In this document: positions 49,995-58,219 of the stretch, one piece after another | How the letters are laid out: each line of letters begins with the position of its first letter | Numbering within the stretch: the first letter of the stretch is position 1 | From: Nitrosomonadales bacterium | GTDB lineage: Bacteria; Pseudomonadota; Gammaproteobacteria; Burkholderiales; Gallionellaceae | Assembly: GCA_016199835.1 (NCBI GenBank) | Contig: JACQFX010000067.1 | Coordinates: 1 to 64,000 of the forward strand | Direction: 5' to 3' | DNA: 64,000 nucleotides | The notes under the pieces: model-generated | Seen by the model: only the letters and a program-made list of their open reading frames with translations | The model's database searches: none | Told to the model about the DNA's origin: nothing | Program-made: the position numbers and the translations under genes

Positions 49995-52117
49995 TATGTA
50001 ATCTCCATCAATAAGGGCAGGACAACGCTTACTCGCGTACCGCCTTCCTCAAGGTTTTCAATGGCGATGTCGCCGCTATGTTCTTCTATGATCTTTTTCA
50101 CAATCGCAAGACCCAGGCCGGTACCCTTGGCCTTGGTCGTCACATAGGGCTCAAACGCACGCGCCAACAAATGTTCCGGAAAACCTCTGCCATTGTCTTG
50201 TACGCATAGCTTGAAGGCTCCACCCGCATTCGCTGTACTCAGGATGATTTCCGGTTTGGCTGCGCCCTGCAATTCGTCCTGGGCGTTTTGCAATAAATTA
50301 TGAATCACCTGGCGCAAGCGCGTCGCATCACCCCGCACCCCGGCTTGCATCGCTTCCGCACGCAAAATAATTGGAATACTGTTCGCTTCGTACAAGCCAA
50401 GAACTTCGCGTAGCAACTGGTGCATATCCAGCGCCATAAGCTTGGGCGCAGGCGCGCGCGCGTAATCAGAGAATTCCATCACCATGTTTTTCATTGCTGT
50501 TACCTGGCTGACTATGGTCTGCGTAGCGCGCTGCAACAGCCGTGCGTCGTCCACATCCAGTTTCGTTGCAAGTTTGTGTTGCAATCGTTCTGCCGAAAGC
50601 TGGATCGGCGTCAGCGGATTCTTGATTTCGTGCGCCAGGCGACGCGCCACTTCGCCCCATGCAGCGTGACGTTCTGCCTGCAACAGATAAGTGATATCGT
50701 CGAATACCACCACATAACCATTTTCTACCGCCGCTTCCAACCGTGTGCCACGCATCAACAACATCTGATTACCGTTCTTGCTGAGTCGCTCGATCTGGCG
50801 CTGCCATTCGCTGCCTGTCTCCTCCTCGAATGCCTGTACCACCGCGATACAGAATGCGCGCAGCAAGGGATGCTGAGCAGCAATTTCAGGCAGGGGCATG
50901 CCATGCATCTCTGGCAGCGGCGCATCCAGTATGTGCATTGCACTGCCGTTAACGGTGCGCAATCGGAATTCTTCGTCTACCACCAGCACGCCTGACGACA
51001 AGTGCGCCAGCACGCTTTCCAGATATGCTTTGGCATTCTTCACCTGTAGTTGTTGCCGCTCGCTCATGGTTTTGGCGTCGGCCAGTTGTGATGTCATCTG
51101 ATTGAATAGCCCGGCCAGAGCTCCTAGTTCATCGCTGCTTTGCACGGGTTGCCGATGCGAAAAATCGCCCTGAGCCACTGCGCGCGTACCTTCGGCCAGC
51201 GCAGCAAGCGGCGAACTCAGCCGTTCGCTGATGATAAAAGCTGCTGATACTGCACTTAACAGCACGATCAATAACGATAATGTAAGCGTAACGCCATATA
51301 AACGCTTCAATCCCAAACGGGATAATGACAACTGCTTGTAATCGCGCGACACTGTTTGCACGGTTTCTGCATCATCGGAAAGCTGTTTTGGTACCGGTTG
51401 CACAAATTGCAAGTAGTGCACTTCCTGCTTCGAGCCCACTGGAGTAATTCGTACCAGTGTGCGCAACACCGGGCTGTTATCCGGCAAAGTGTCTATCATG
51501 CCGGACACACCCCGCTTGCGCGCTTCGCGCAACATGGCAGCATCTGGTGCGTCTGGCAACAAACGATGGCCATTGTTGGCGAATGCAAGTAATCGTCCCT
51601 CTGCGCTGAATAAGGTTACATCCTGCGCCATGCCTTCTTTCACCAAGCGTTTCAATGTACGTTCGTGCTGTTCCGGTGGTTGCTCCGTTAACAACAAGGC
51701 GACAGCCTGTCCGCGCTTACCCAATTCGGTCAACCCGTTTTCCAGTGAGCTACGTCCAAGGCTCAAGCCTCCTTCCAGCGCTTTTTCCACGCGGACGTCG
51801 AACCAGGATTCAATGCTCTTGCTCAAAAATTGCACCGACACGGTATAGACCAGCAAGCCCGGCAAAATGGCAATCAAGGTAAAAAACAGTGCCAGCCGCA
51901 ATGTGAGTTTTGCACCAAATACCCGTGCCTTTATTTTTCCGCGCAAATTCCAGAGTTGGTAACCCACCAGCAGCGTAAGACACAGCGCCAATGTCCCAGC
52001 CAATGCCAACAAGCCGTAGTAATTATGTGAAAACAGATCGGTATTGGCACTGGCGCTGGATAACAGGTAAAGCAGTAAACCGCCAAGCAGCGCACTGATA
52101 AAAATAAGATACTTCAC
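49994..52117 (-). CDS. ntrY: NtrY-like sensor histidine kinase
   Basis: 707 residues. Four membrane spans (about 5-22, 34-54, 75-96 and 288-308), a periplasmic region between the last two, HAMP (about 310-362), PAS (about 382-480), the phospho-His in RRLAHEIKNPLTPIQLSAERL, and the ATP site DNGRGFPEHLLARAFEPYVTTKAKGTGLGLAIVKK. NtrY kinases respond to nitrogen or redox state. The order fmt-rsmB-DUF4390-ntrY-ntrX is common in betaproteobacteria. Confidence 0.9.
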   Translation of the reverse strand: MKYLIFISALLGGLLLYLLSSASANTDLFSHNYYGLLALAGTLALCLTLLVGYQLWNLRGKIKARVFGAKLTLRLALFFTLIAILPGLLVYTVSVQFLSKSIESWFDVRVEKALEGGLSLGRSSLENGLTELGKRGQAVALLLTEQPPEQHERTLKRLVKEGMAQDVTLFSAEGRLLAFANNGHRLLPDAPDAAMLREARKRGVSGMIDTLPDNSPVLRTLVRITPVGSKQEVHYLQFVQPVPKQLSDDAETVQTVSRDYKQLSLSRLGLKRLYGVTLTLSLLIVLLSAVSAAFIISERLSSPLAALAEGTRAVAQGDFSHRQPVQSSDELGALAGLFNQMTSQLADAKTMSERQQLQVKNAKAYLESVLAHLSSGVLVVDEEFRLRTVNGSAMHILDAPLPEMHGMPLPEIAAQHPLLRAFCIAVVQAFEEETGSEWQRQIERLSKNGNQMLLMRGTRLEAAVENGYVVVFDDITYLLQAERHAAWGEVARRLAHEIKNPLTPIQLSAERLQHKLATKLDVDDARLLQRATQTIVSQVTAMKNMVMEFSDYARAPAPKLMALDMHQLLREVLGLYEANSIPIILRAEAMQAGVRGDATRLRQVIHNLLQNAQDELQGAAKPEIILSTANAGGAFKLCVQDNGRGFPEHLLARAFEPYVTTKAKGTGLGLAIVKKIIEEHSGDIAIENLEEGGTRVSVVLPLLMEIT

Positions 52118-52120
52118 GAT

Positions 52121-52783
52121 TTATTTGCCCTTGTTATGCGCAACCGCATCGGGGCGTACGATCCAGCGATACCAGTCAGAGTCCAGATTCCAATCATTAC
52201 TGGCCAGGGCGTTGACTTGCAGCGGCTTGGGTAATTGCGTTACGTCCAGACGCAAGCGCATCGCCGCAATATAGCTATCGTCCTTTTTGAACAGCTTCTC
52301 CGAAATATAGCCACCACTATCCTTGAGCAACTCCGCCGAAATGGGGGCTGCGGACTGATGTCCGACGATATGCAATGCATCATTCAGGCTGCTGAAATTC
52401 TGATACAGCGCACCGCGCGTGATGCGGTACTGGCTGGTAAGAATATTGTAAGATAGTTTAATGGTCTGTTCACTGTGCGCAATTTCCTCGTCCAGCCAAT
52501 ACCAGCGCGGATGGGTCAAGGCGAATTCACTGACAAAATACAGCGGCACCCCCTGTGTCAGCGCCTGCTCGACCAGGAAATTGAGATGGATATCAAAGTC
52601 GGCGGAAAACTGGTAATTGCCGTCAGAAAAATGAACTTCTGTTTTATGTACCTCTATGCCGTCAGCACGGGCTGGAAAATCAAAACAAAAAACCAGAAAC
52701 AGGAGCCAGCAAAAACAAAGAGCTTTGCAAGCTCTTGTCCACGATTTCTCGTCATTGCTTCCCTGTTTTCTGTCTGCGGTCAT
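52121..52783 (-). CDS. DUF4390 protein, exported
   Basis: 220 residues with a hydrophobic N-terminal segment (LCFCWLLFLVFCFDFPARA) and a beta-rich domain (IEVHKTEVHFSDGNYQFSADFDIHLN...YQNFSSLNDALHIVG). DUF4390 genes regularly lie between rsmB and ntrY; the function is unknown, perhaps a periplasmic partner of NtrY. It ends three bases before the ntrY start and overlaps rsmB by four bases. Confidence 0.8.
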   Translation of the reverse strand: MTADRKQGSNDEKSWTRACKALCFCWLLFLVFCFDFPARADGIEVHKTEVHFSDGNYQFSADFDIHLNFLVEQALTQGVPLYFVSEFALTHPRWYWLDEEIAHSEQTIKLSYNILTSQYRITRGALYQNFSSLNDALHIVGHQSAAPISAELLKDSGGYISEKLFKKDDSYIAAMRLRLDVTQLPKPLQVNALASNDWNLDSDWYRWIVRPDAVAHNKGK

Positions 52784-54054
52784 TTTTTCTCTGTTTTGTG
52801 CAATAACGCATAAAAGAAACCGTCATGTCGGTCATCGGGCAGTAGTTGACCTTCTTCCAGGTCGGGTATAGGTAATGGCAACTGTCGCACATCATCATGT
52901 CGCCGCAAGAATTCGGCAATGACTTGCTGGTTTTCCCGCGTGAATATGGAACAGGTCACATAAAGCAATTTACCATCACTGGATAACAACCGCCACAATG
53001 CTTCAAGAATTTGCGTTTGTTGCTGCGCAAAACTTTCGATATCCTCCGGGCGACGCAGCCATTTAATATCAGGATGGCGGCGCACTACACCGGAGGCAGA
53101 GCAGGGGACATCCGCAAGTATGCGCTGGAATGACTGCCCATCCCACCATTGCACGGGTTGTGCGGCATCGCCGCATTGCAGGCGTGCCGACAGTTGCAGG
53201 CGCTGCATGTTTTCGCGCACCCGTTCCAGGCGCTGCTCATCCTTGTCTAATGCCAACAAATCTATCTGCGCTCGTTCCAGTAGATGCGCAGACTTGCCGC
53301 CAGGTGCGGCGCAAGCATCCAGCACGCGCATGCCGTCATGCACATCAAGCAGTTGCGCAGCATATTGCGCTCCCGCATCCTGCACCGAAACCAGTCCTTC
53401 AAAAAATCCTGGCAATTTATCCACGGACACCGGTTGTTCCAGCAGTATGGCCTCCGGCGCTATCAGGCTGGCTTGTATATTCTGTTGCGCGAGTAATGAC
53501 AGATAATCGGCTGGAGTAGTACGGCGGCAATTTACGCGCAACGTCATCGGTGGATGCCGGTTACCTGCAAGCAGGGCTTCTTCAGCCCGTTCACCGTATT
53601 GCGCCTTGAGGGCATCTATCCACCATTGCGGATAAGAATATTGCCCCTCTTCCGTTGCCGCTGCTGCTGCGAGCAGCGCATCCTGCCGACGCAAAAAATT
53701 GCGCAGCACCGCATTCGCCAAACCGCTAGCCGCCGCATTGCGCTTACGTACAGCGCGCACGGCATGATCCACCACCGCATGTGGGGCTGCCTTGCTGTAT
53801 TGCAGTTGATATAGCGCAACCAGCAACAGACAACGCAACTCATCCTGTACCGGCTTGTGCAGCAATTGTTCCAGCACACGCAGCAACTGACCATAAAAGC
53901 GCAATGTGCCATAGCTCAAATCCTGCAGTGCACCGCGCTGCTGCATAGAAAGTTTGGGGTTGGCTTGCAGCACTGCACCCAATATTTGATTCAGATTGCG
54001 CCCGCTCAATACCTGACCAACGACCTGGGCGGCACTTTGTTGTACCAAATCCAT
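52780..54054 (-). CDS. rsmB: 16S rRNA m5C967 methyltransferase RsmB
   Basis: 424 residues from ATG 54054 (MDLVQQSAAQVVGQVLSG), one base after the fmt stop; longer frames overlap fmt. The NusB-like N-terminal domain covers residues 1-135. The methyltransferase domain has VLDACAAPGGKSAHLLE (SAM site), ADVPCSASGVVRRHPDIK (first catalytic Cys) and LYVTCSIFTRENQ (second Cys). Confidence 0.94.
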   Translation of the reverse strand: MDLVQQSAAQVVGQVLSGRNLNQILGAVLQANPKLSMQQRGALQDLSYGTLRFYGQLLRVLEQLLHKPVQDELRCLLLVALYQLQYSKAAPHAVVDHAVRAVRKRNAAASGLANAVLRNFLRRQDALLAAAAATEEGQYSYPQWWIDALKAQYGERAEEALLAGNRHPPMTLRVNCRRTTPADYLSLLAQQNIQASLIAPEAILLEQPVSVDKLPGFFEGLVSVQDAGAQYAAQLLDVHDGMRVLDACAAPGGKSAHLLERAQIDLLALDKDEQRLERVRENMQRLQLSARLQCGDAAQPVQWWDGQSFQRILADVPCSASGVVRRHPDIKWLRRPEDIESFAQQQTQILEALWRLLSSDGKLLYVTCSIFTRENQQVIAEFLRRHDDVRQLPLPIPDLEEGQLLPDDRHDGFFYALLHKTEKK

Positions 54055-54055
54055 A

Positions 54056-54991
54056 TCAGATAGTTGAAACACAACGGTCGCCTGGATGTACGGCAAACCC
54101 CTGTATGAATTGTGCTGCAGGCAAAGCCTTGGCATTCGGACGCTGTAGTACTTCCAGACATAACGCACCTTGTCTGCACGCCACGATGATAGCGTTTTTT
54201 TCCACCGCCAGCACGGTTCCGGATACGCCGCTCAAATCATGGCGTACGCTAGCCTGCCAGATTTTGATGGGCGTTGCATTGAGTGTAGTAGTGGCAGCGG
54301 GAAATGGATTGTAAGCACGCACAGCACAACTGATATGTGCTGCGCTTTGCGTCCAGTCTATTTCGGCTTCCGCCCTGTTCAATTTGGCGGCATAGGTTGC
54401 AAGCGTATTGTCCTGCTGCACAGGCATCAATTGTCCTTGTTCCAACAAATGCAATGCCTCGACTATGGCTTCGGCACCCAATATCGCCAACTTGTCATGC
54501 AGTGTCGCACCATTGTCTTGTGCGGAAATAGCACAGGATTTTTTCAGTAACATGTCGCCGGTATCCAGCCCTGCGTCCATTTGCATGACAGTGATGCCTG
54601 TTTCCGTGTCGCCCGCCAGGATTGCGCGCTGTATGGGCGCAGCACCGCGCCAACGTGGCAGCAGCGAAGCATGAATGTTCAGGCAACCATAGCGCGGCAA
54701 TTGCAATACCGCTTGCGGCAGGATTAACCCGTATGCAGCAACTACCATTACATCCGCCATATAGGCAGCAAGCTCATTTTGAATATCAATGTCTTTCAGT
54801 GTGTGCGGTTGCAATACAGGCAGGTCATGCAACAAAGCCAGTTGTTTGACCGGGCTGGGAGTAAGTTGCATACCGCGTCCGGCAGGACGATCAGGTTGGG
54901 TCAGTACGGCAACTACATCAAACTGATGTATCAGTAGCGCTTCAAGTGCTGCTGCTGCAAAGTGTGGTGTACCAGCGAAAATGATTTTCAA
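54056..54991 (-). CDS. fmt: Methionyl-tRNA formyltransferase
   Basis: 311 residues. KIIFAGTPHFAAAALEAL at the start, PDRPAGRGMQLTPSPVKQLA (tRNA loop), LNIHASLLPRWRGAAPIQRAI with the catalytic Asn-His, and GDTETGITVMQMDAGLDTG. It formylates initiator tRNA using 10-formyl-THF. It is paired with def 12 bases upstream. Confidence 0.96.
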   Translation of the reverse strand: MKIIFAGTPHFAAAALEALLIHQFDVVAVLTQPDRPAGRGMQLTPSPVKQLALLHDLPVLQPHTLKDIDIQNELAAYMADVMVVAAYGLILPQAVLQLPRYGCLNIHASLLPRWRGAAPIQRAILAGDTETGITVMQMDAGLDTGDMLLKKSCAISAQDNGATLHDKLAILGAEAIVEALHLLEQGQLMPVQQDNTLATYAAKLNRAEAEIDWTQSAAHISCAVRAYNPFPAATTTLNATPIKIWQASVRHDLSGVSGTVLAVEKNAIIVACRQGALCLEVLQRPNAKALPAAQFIQGFAVHPGDRCVSTI

Positions 54992-55003
54992 AAATATATT
55001 CCG

Positions 55004-55507
55004 TCAAAGGGTTTCGCGTTGGTGTTTTTTCAGCTTGGCGCGAATACGTGACTGCTTGAGTTGCGACAGATACTCGACGAACACCTTGCCTTTAAGATGA
55101 TCTATCTCATGTTGTATACAGGTTGCCAGCAGACCCTCCGCATTTAGCGAAAAAACTTCGCCTTGCTGATCCAGTGCGCGTACCGTGACGCGCTCAGCGC
55201 GCGTCACATCTTCATATGTGCCAGGAACCGACAGACAGCCTTCTTCGCGTTTTACTTCGCCATCGCACATGATGATTTCTGGATTGATAAACACAAGCAA
55301 GTCATCGTGAGTCTCGGAGACATCAATCACAATAATCTGCTGGTGCACATCCACTTGGGTTGCAGCCAAGCCCACACCCGGTGCGGCATACATGGTTTCC
55401 GTCATGTCACGGATCAGTTTGCGGGTGGCAGAAGTAATTTCCAGCACGGGCTTGGCGATAGTGTGTAAACGTATATCCGGGTATTGCAGTATCTTGAGTA
55501 TTGCCAT
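55004..55507 (-). CDS. def: Peptide deformylase
   Basis: 167 residues with the three family motifs [16 protein letters not shown] (metal Cys) and QHEIDHLKG (metal His-His and catalytic Glu). It removes the formyl group from nascent proteins. It forms an operon with fmt and rsmB and is divergent from the LysM gene. Confidence 0.96.
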   Translation of the reverse strand: MAILKILQYPDIRLHTIAKPVLEITSATRKLIRDMTETMYAAPGVGLAATQVDVHQQIIVIDVSETHDDLLVFINPEIIMCDGEVKREEGCLSVPGTYEDVTRAERVTVRALDQQGEVFSLNAEGLLATCIQHEIDHLKGKVFVEYLSQLKQSRIRAKLKKHQRETL

Positions 55508-55599
55508 AAATGCTTGCTAATTTAGATGACTGGATGCAGAATTTGGTCGCCGTGCGCGCTTTACCGCACCGCGTCTTCCAATAAGCTACCGGGGTTTCC

Positions 55600-56640
55600 A
55601 TGCACAGGTTCATTATATCTCTGATTTGCTGTTTATTGCCCGCACTCGCCCTTGCAGATGTGTCGGAAATCCAAGATGGCGCTCCGGATCGTTACACCGT
55701 GGTAAAAGGAGATACTTTGTGGGACATTTCTGCCAAATTTCTCAAGAGCCCGTGGAAGTGGCCACAAATCTGGGGCATGAACAAAGACACCATTCAGGAT
55801 CCCCACTGGATTTATCCAGGTGATGTAATCGTTCTGGATCGCACGACCGGCACACTACGCGTCGACAGGGGTTCTGTCGCAAGTACTTCACACACCGAAG
55901 GCTCCGGCATTACTGTCAAACTGTCCCCATCTGTACAAGCACAGAATAGCAGCCACAACGCCATTCCAGTTATCCCGGTTGAGGATATCGCGCCGTTTCT
56001 TAGCCGCCCCATGGTTATCGAAGAAAAAGAGCTGTCTGGTTCATCTTTACTGGTCGGCACTTATGAACAACGTGTCATTTTGGGCAGCGATGATATTGCA
56101 TATGTAAAGGGATTACCCGAAGACAAAGGCCTATTGTGGCAAATTTACCGTCCGGGCAAGGCATTGATAGACCCAGACACCAAAGAAGTATTGGGACATG
56201 AGGCTACCTATCTCGGTGACGCGCGTGTTGAAAAGTTCGCCGATATCAGCACGCTCAGAATCACGCGCGCAGTGCAGGAAATCAACAAGGGAGATCGCCT
56301 GACCCCAGTCACCGGTGAGCTCACCAGCGATTATGTGCCACATGCCCCTGAAAAACAGGTGTCCGCACGCGTTATTTCGATTTACGACGGCGTATCTGAA
56401 GCCGGGCAAAATGCCATCGTTACCATCAACAAGGGACGCCGCGATGGTATAGAAAATGGCCATGTACTTGCCTTGTACCGTAAAGGGGAGGTGCTGAATG
56501 AAAATCGCAAGACCATTACCCTGCCGGACACCCGTTACGGCTTGCTGTTTATTTTCCGTACCTTTGACAAAGTGGCTTACGCTTTGGTGATGCATACCCA
56601 ATTGCCGGTAGAGTTGCTGGATCGAGCACAAACCCCTTGA
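55600..56640 (+). CDS. Exported LysM-domain protein
   Basis: 346 residues. Signal peptide MHRFIISLICCLLPALALA, then a LysM domain (YTVVKGDTLWDISAKFLKSPWKWPQIWGMN..IYPGDVIVLD, about 32-85). The rest has repeated beta-strand patterns. LysM binds peptidoglycan. This protein is regularly found just before dprA in betaproteobacteria; the precise role is unknown. Confidence 0.85.
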   Translation: MHRFIISLICCLLPALALADVSEIQDGAPDRYTVVKGDTLWDISAKFLKSPWKWPQIWGMNKDTIQDPHWIYPGDVIVLDRTTGTLRVDRGSVASTSHTEGSGITVKLSPSVQAQNSSHNAIPVIPVEDIAPFLSRPMVIEEKELSGSSLLVGTYEQRVILGSDDIAYVKGLPEDKGLLWQIYRPGKALIDPDTKEVLGHEATYLGDARVEKFADISTLRITRAVQEINKGDRLTPVTGELTSDYVPHAPEKQVSARVISIYDGVSEAGQNAIVTINKGRRDGIENGHVLALYRKGEVLNENRKTITLPDTRYGLLFIFRTFDKVAYALVMHTQLPVELLDRAQTP

Positions 56641-56649
56641 GCGCAAACT

Positions 56650-57717
56650 ATGGACGCGGAGCTTGCGTCATGGCTGACACTTAGTCTCATTCCCGGTCTG
56701 GGCAATGAAGGTTTGCGCCGACTGCTACAAACCTTCGGTTCTCCTGCCCACATCTACGCTGCCTCGGCGCAAGCCCTGAAACAGGTGGTTAAACCTGCTG
56801 TGGCGGTTGCCATTGCACAAGGCCCGGATGAAGCCACGCTGGCGCCGGTTTCTGCATGGCTGGAGGACTCCAATAACAATATTGTCACGTTGGCCGACGC
56901 CGATTATCCGCAGTCTCTGCTTAACACTTCAGATCCTCCTTTACTGCTGTATGTAAAAGGGCGGCGCGAATTGCTCAACCGCCCAGCACTTGCCGTGATC
57001 GGTAGCCGCAATGCAACGCCGCAAGGATTGGATAACGCAGAATCTTTCGCCCAAGCAGTTAGTACCGCCGGGCTGTGTATCATCAGCGGCCTGGCGCATG
57101 GCATAGATGCGGCAGCACATCGAGGCGGCTTGTATGGCATCGGTTCCAGCATTGCCGTAGTCGGTACCGGACTGGACAAGGTTTATCCTGCTGCCAACCG
57201 CGATTTGGCGCACCAGTTAGCAGGGGCGGGTGCGCTAATTTCCGAATTTCCGCTCGGCACTCCACCACTGGCAGCCAACTTCCCGCGCCGTAATCGCATC
57301 ATCAGCGGCCTGAGTCTCGGCTGCCTGGTAGTCGAGGCTGGGCTGCAAAGTGGTTCACTGATTACTGCGCGCATGGCTTTGGAACAAGGGCGCGAAGTAT
57401 TTGCCATTCCTGGTTCCATTCATTCCCCGCAAGCCAAAGGTAGTCATTACCTGATCAAGCAGGGTGCAAAACTCGTGGAATGCGCGCAAGACATCCTCGA
57501 AGAACTGGGATGTATTTTCACTCCCACCACAAAGGTTTGTGGTGCGACGCAAGACCATCCGTTATTTGTACATTTGGGCTTCGATCCAACCGACATAGAC
57601 AGCTTGAGTCAGCGTAGCGGCTTGACGATTGAGGCGCTATCCGCCATCCTGTTGCAACTGGAGCTTGATGGCGGTGTTGCCGTCTTGCCAGGGGGCTTAT
57701 ACCAACGCATCAACTAA
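56650..57717 (+). CDS. dprA: DNA-processing protein DprA
   Basis: 355 residues. An N-terminal SAM/HhH-like region, then the Rossmann domain with VIGSRNATPQGL, CIISGLAHGIDAAAHRG, VVGTGLDKVYPAANRDL, ISEFPLGTPPLAANFPRRNRIISGLS (the hallmark) and a C-terminal winged helix (DSLSQRSGLTIEALSAILLQLELDGGV). DprA loads RecA on incoming ssDNA during transformation. Confidence 0.94.
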   Translation: MDAELASWLTLSLIPGLGNEGLRRLLQTFGSPAHIYAASAQALKQVVKPAVAVAIAQGPDEATLAPVSAWLEDSNNNIVTLADADYPQSLLNTSDPPLLLYVKGRRELLNRPALAVIGSRNATPQGLDNAESFAQAVSTAGLCIISGLAHGIDAAAHRGGLYGIGSSIAVVGTGLDKVYPAANRDLAHQLAGAGALISEFPLGTPPLAANFPRRNRIISGLSLGCLVVEAGLQSGSLITARMALEQGREVFAIPGSIHSPQAKGSHYLIKQGAKLVECAQDILEELGCIFTPTTKVCGATQDHPLFVHLGFDPTDIDSLSQRSGLTIEALSAILLQLELDGGVAVLPGGLYQRIN

Positions 57718-57739
57718 AAATCGTTTTCACCGGGATGCC

Positions 57740-58195
57740 ATGTTTGACATTTTGATGTATTTGTTTGAAAGTTATTTTTATGCTGGCAGTTATCCCGACT
57801 CCGAAAAACTATCCCTCAAGCTGAGTGCTGCCGGGTTTGAAGATGAAGATATCCGTCGTACCCTGGCTTGGCTGACCGGTCTGAAACAATTGACCCAGGC
57901 TGATTATCCGGTAGCAATCAACGATAGCGGTGTGCGTTGTTATGCCGAACTGGAGTTTCGTCGCATCAGTCCGGAAGCCTTTCGCTTCCTGACATTCTGG
58001 GAGCAAAGCAGGATGATCTCGCCTGTGGAGCGGGAAATGATCCTGGATCGTGCTGTTGCGCTTGGGCGCGAAAGTCTACCGCTGGATAAAATCAAGCTCA
58101 TCACATTGATGGTGCTTTGGAACCAACACGAAGAACTGGATCCCCTGATCGTTGAAGACCTGCTCACTCCGAACGATACCGGACATTTACATTAA
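57740..58195 (+). CDS. smg: Smg protein (DUF494)
   Basis: 151 residues from ATG 57740 (MFDILMYLFESYFYAGSYPDSEKLS); the longer frame upstream overlaps dprA. Acidic, helical, the usual dprA-smg-topA position. Function not established. Confidence 0.9.
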   Translation: MFDILMYLFESYFYAGSYPDSEKLSLKLSAAGFEDEDIRRTLAWLTGLKQLTQADYPVAINDSGVRCYAELEFRRISPEAFRFLTFWEQSRMISPVEREMILDRAVALGRESLPLDKIKLITLMVLWNQHEELDPLIVEDLLTPNDTGHLH

Positions 58196-58219
58196 TCAAC
58201 TGGCGAATCCCATATACAG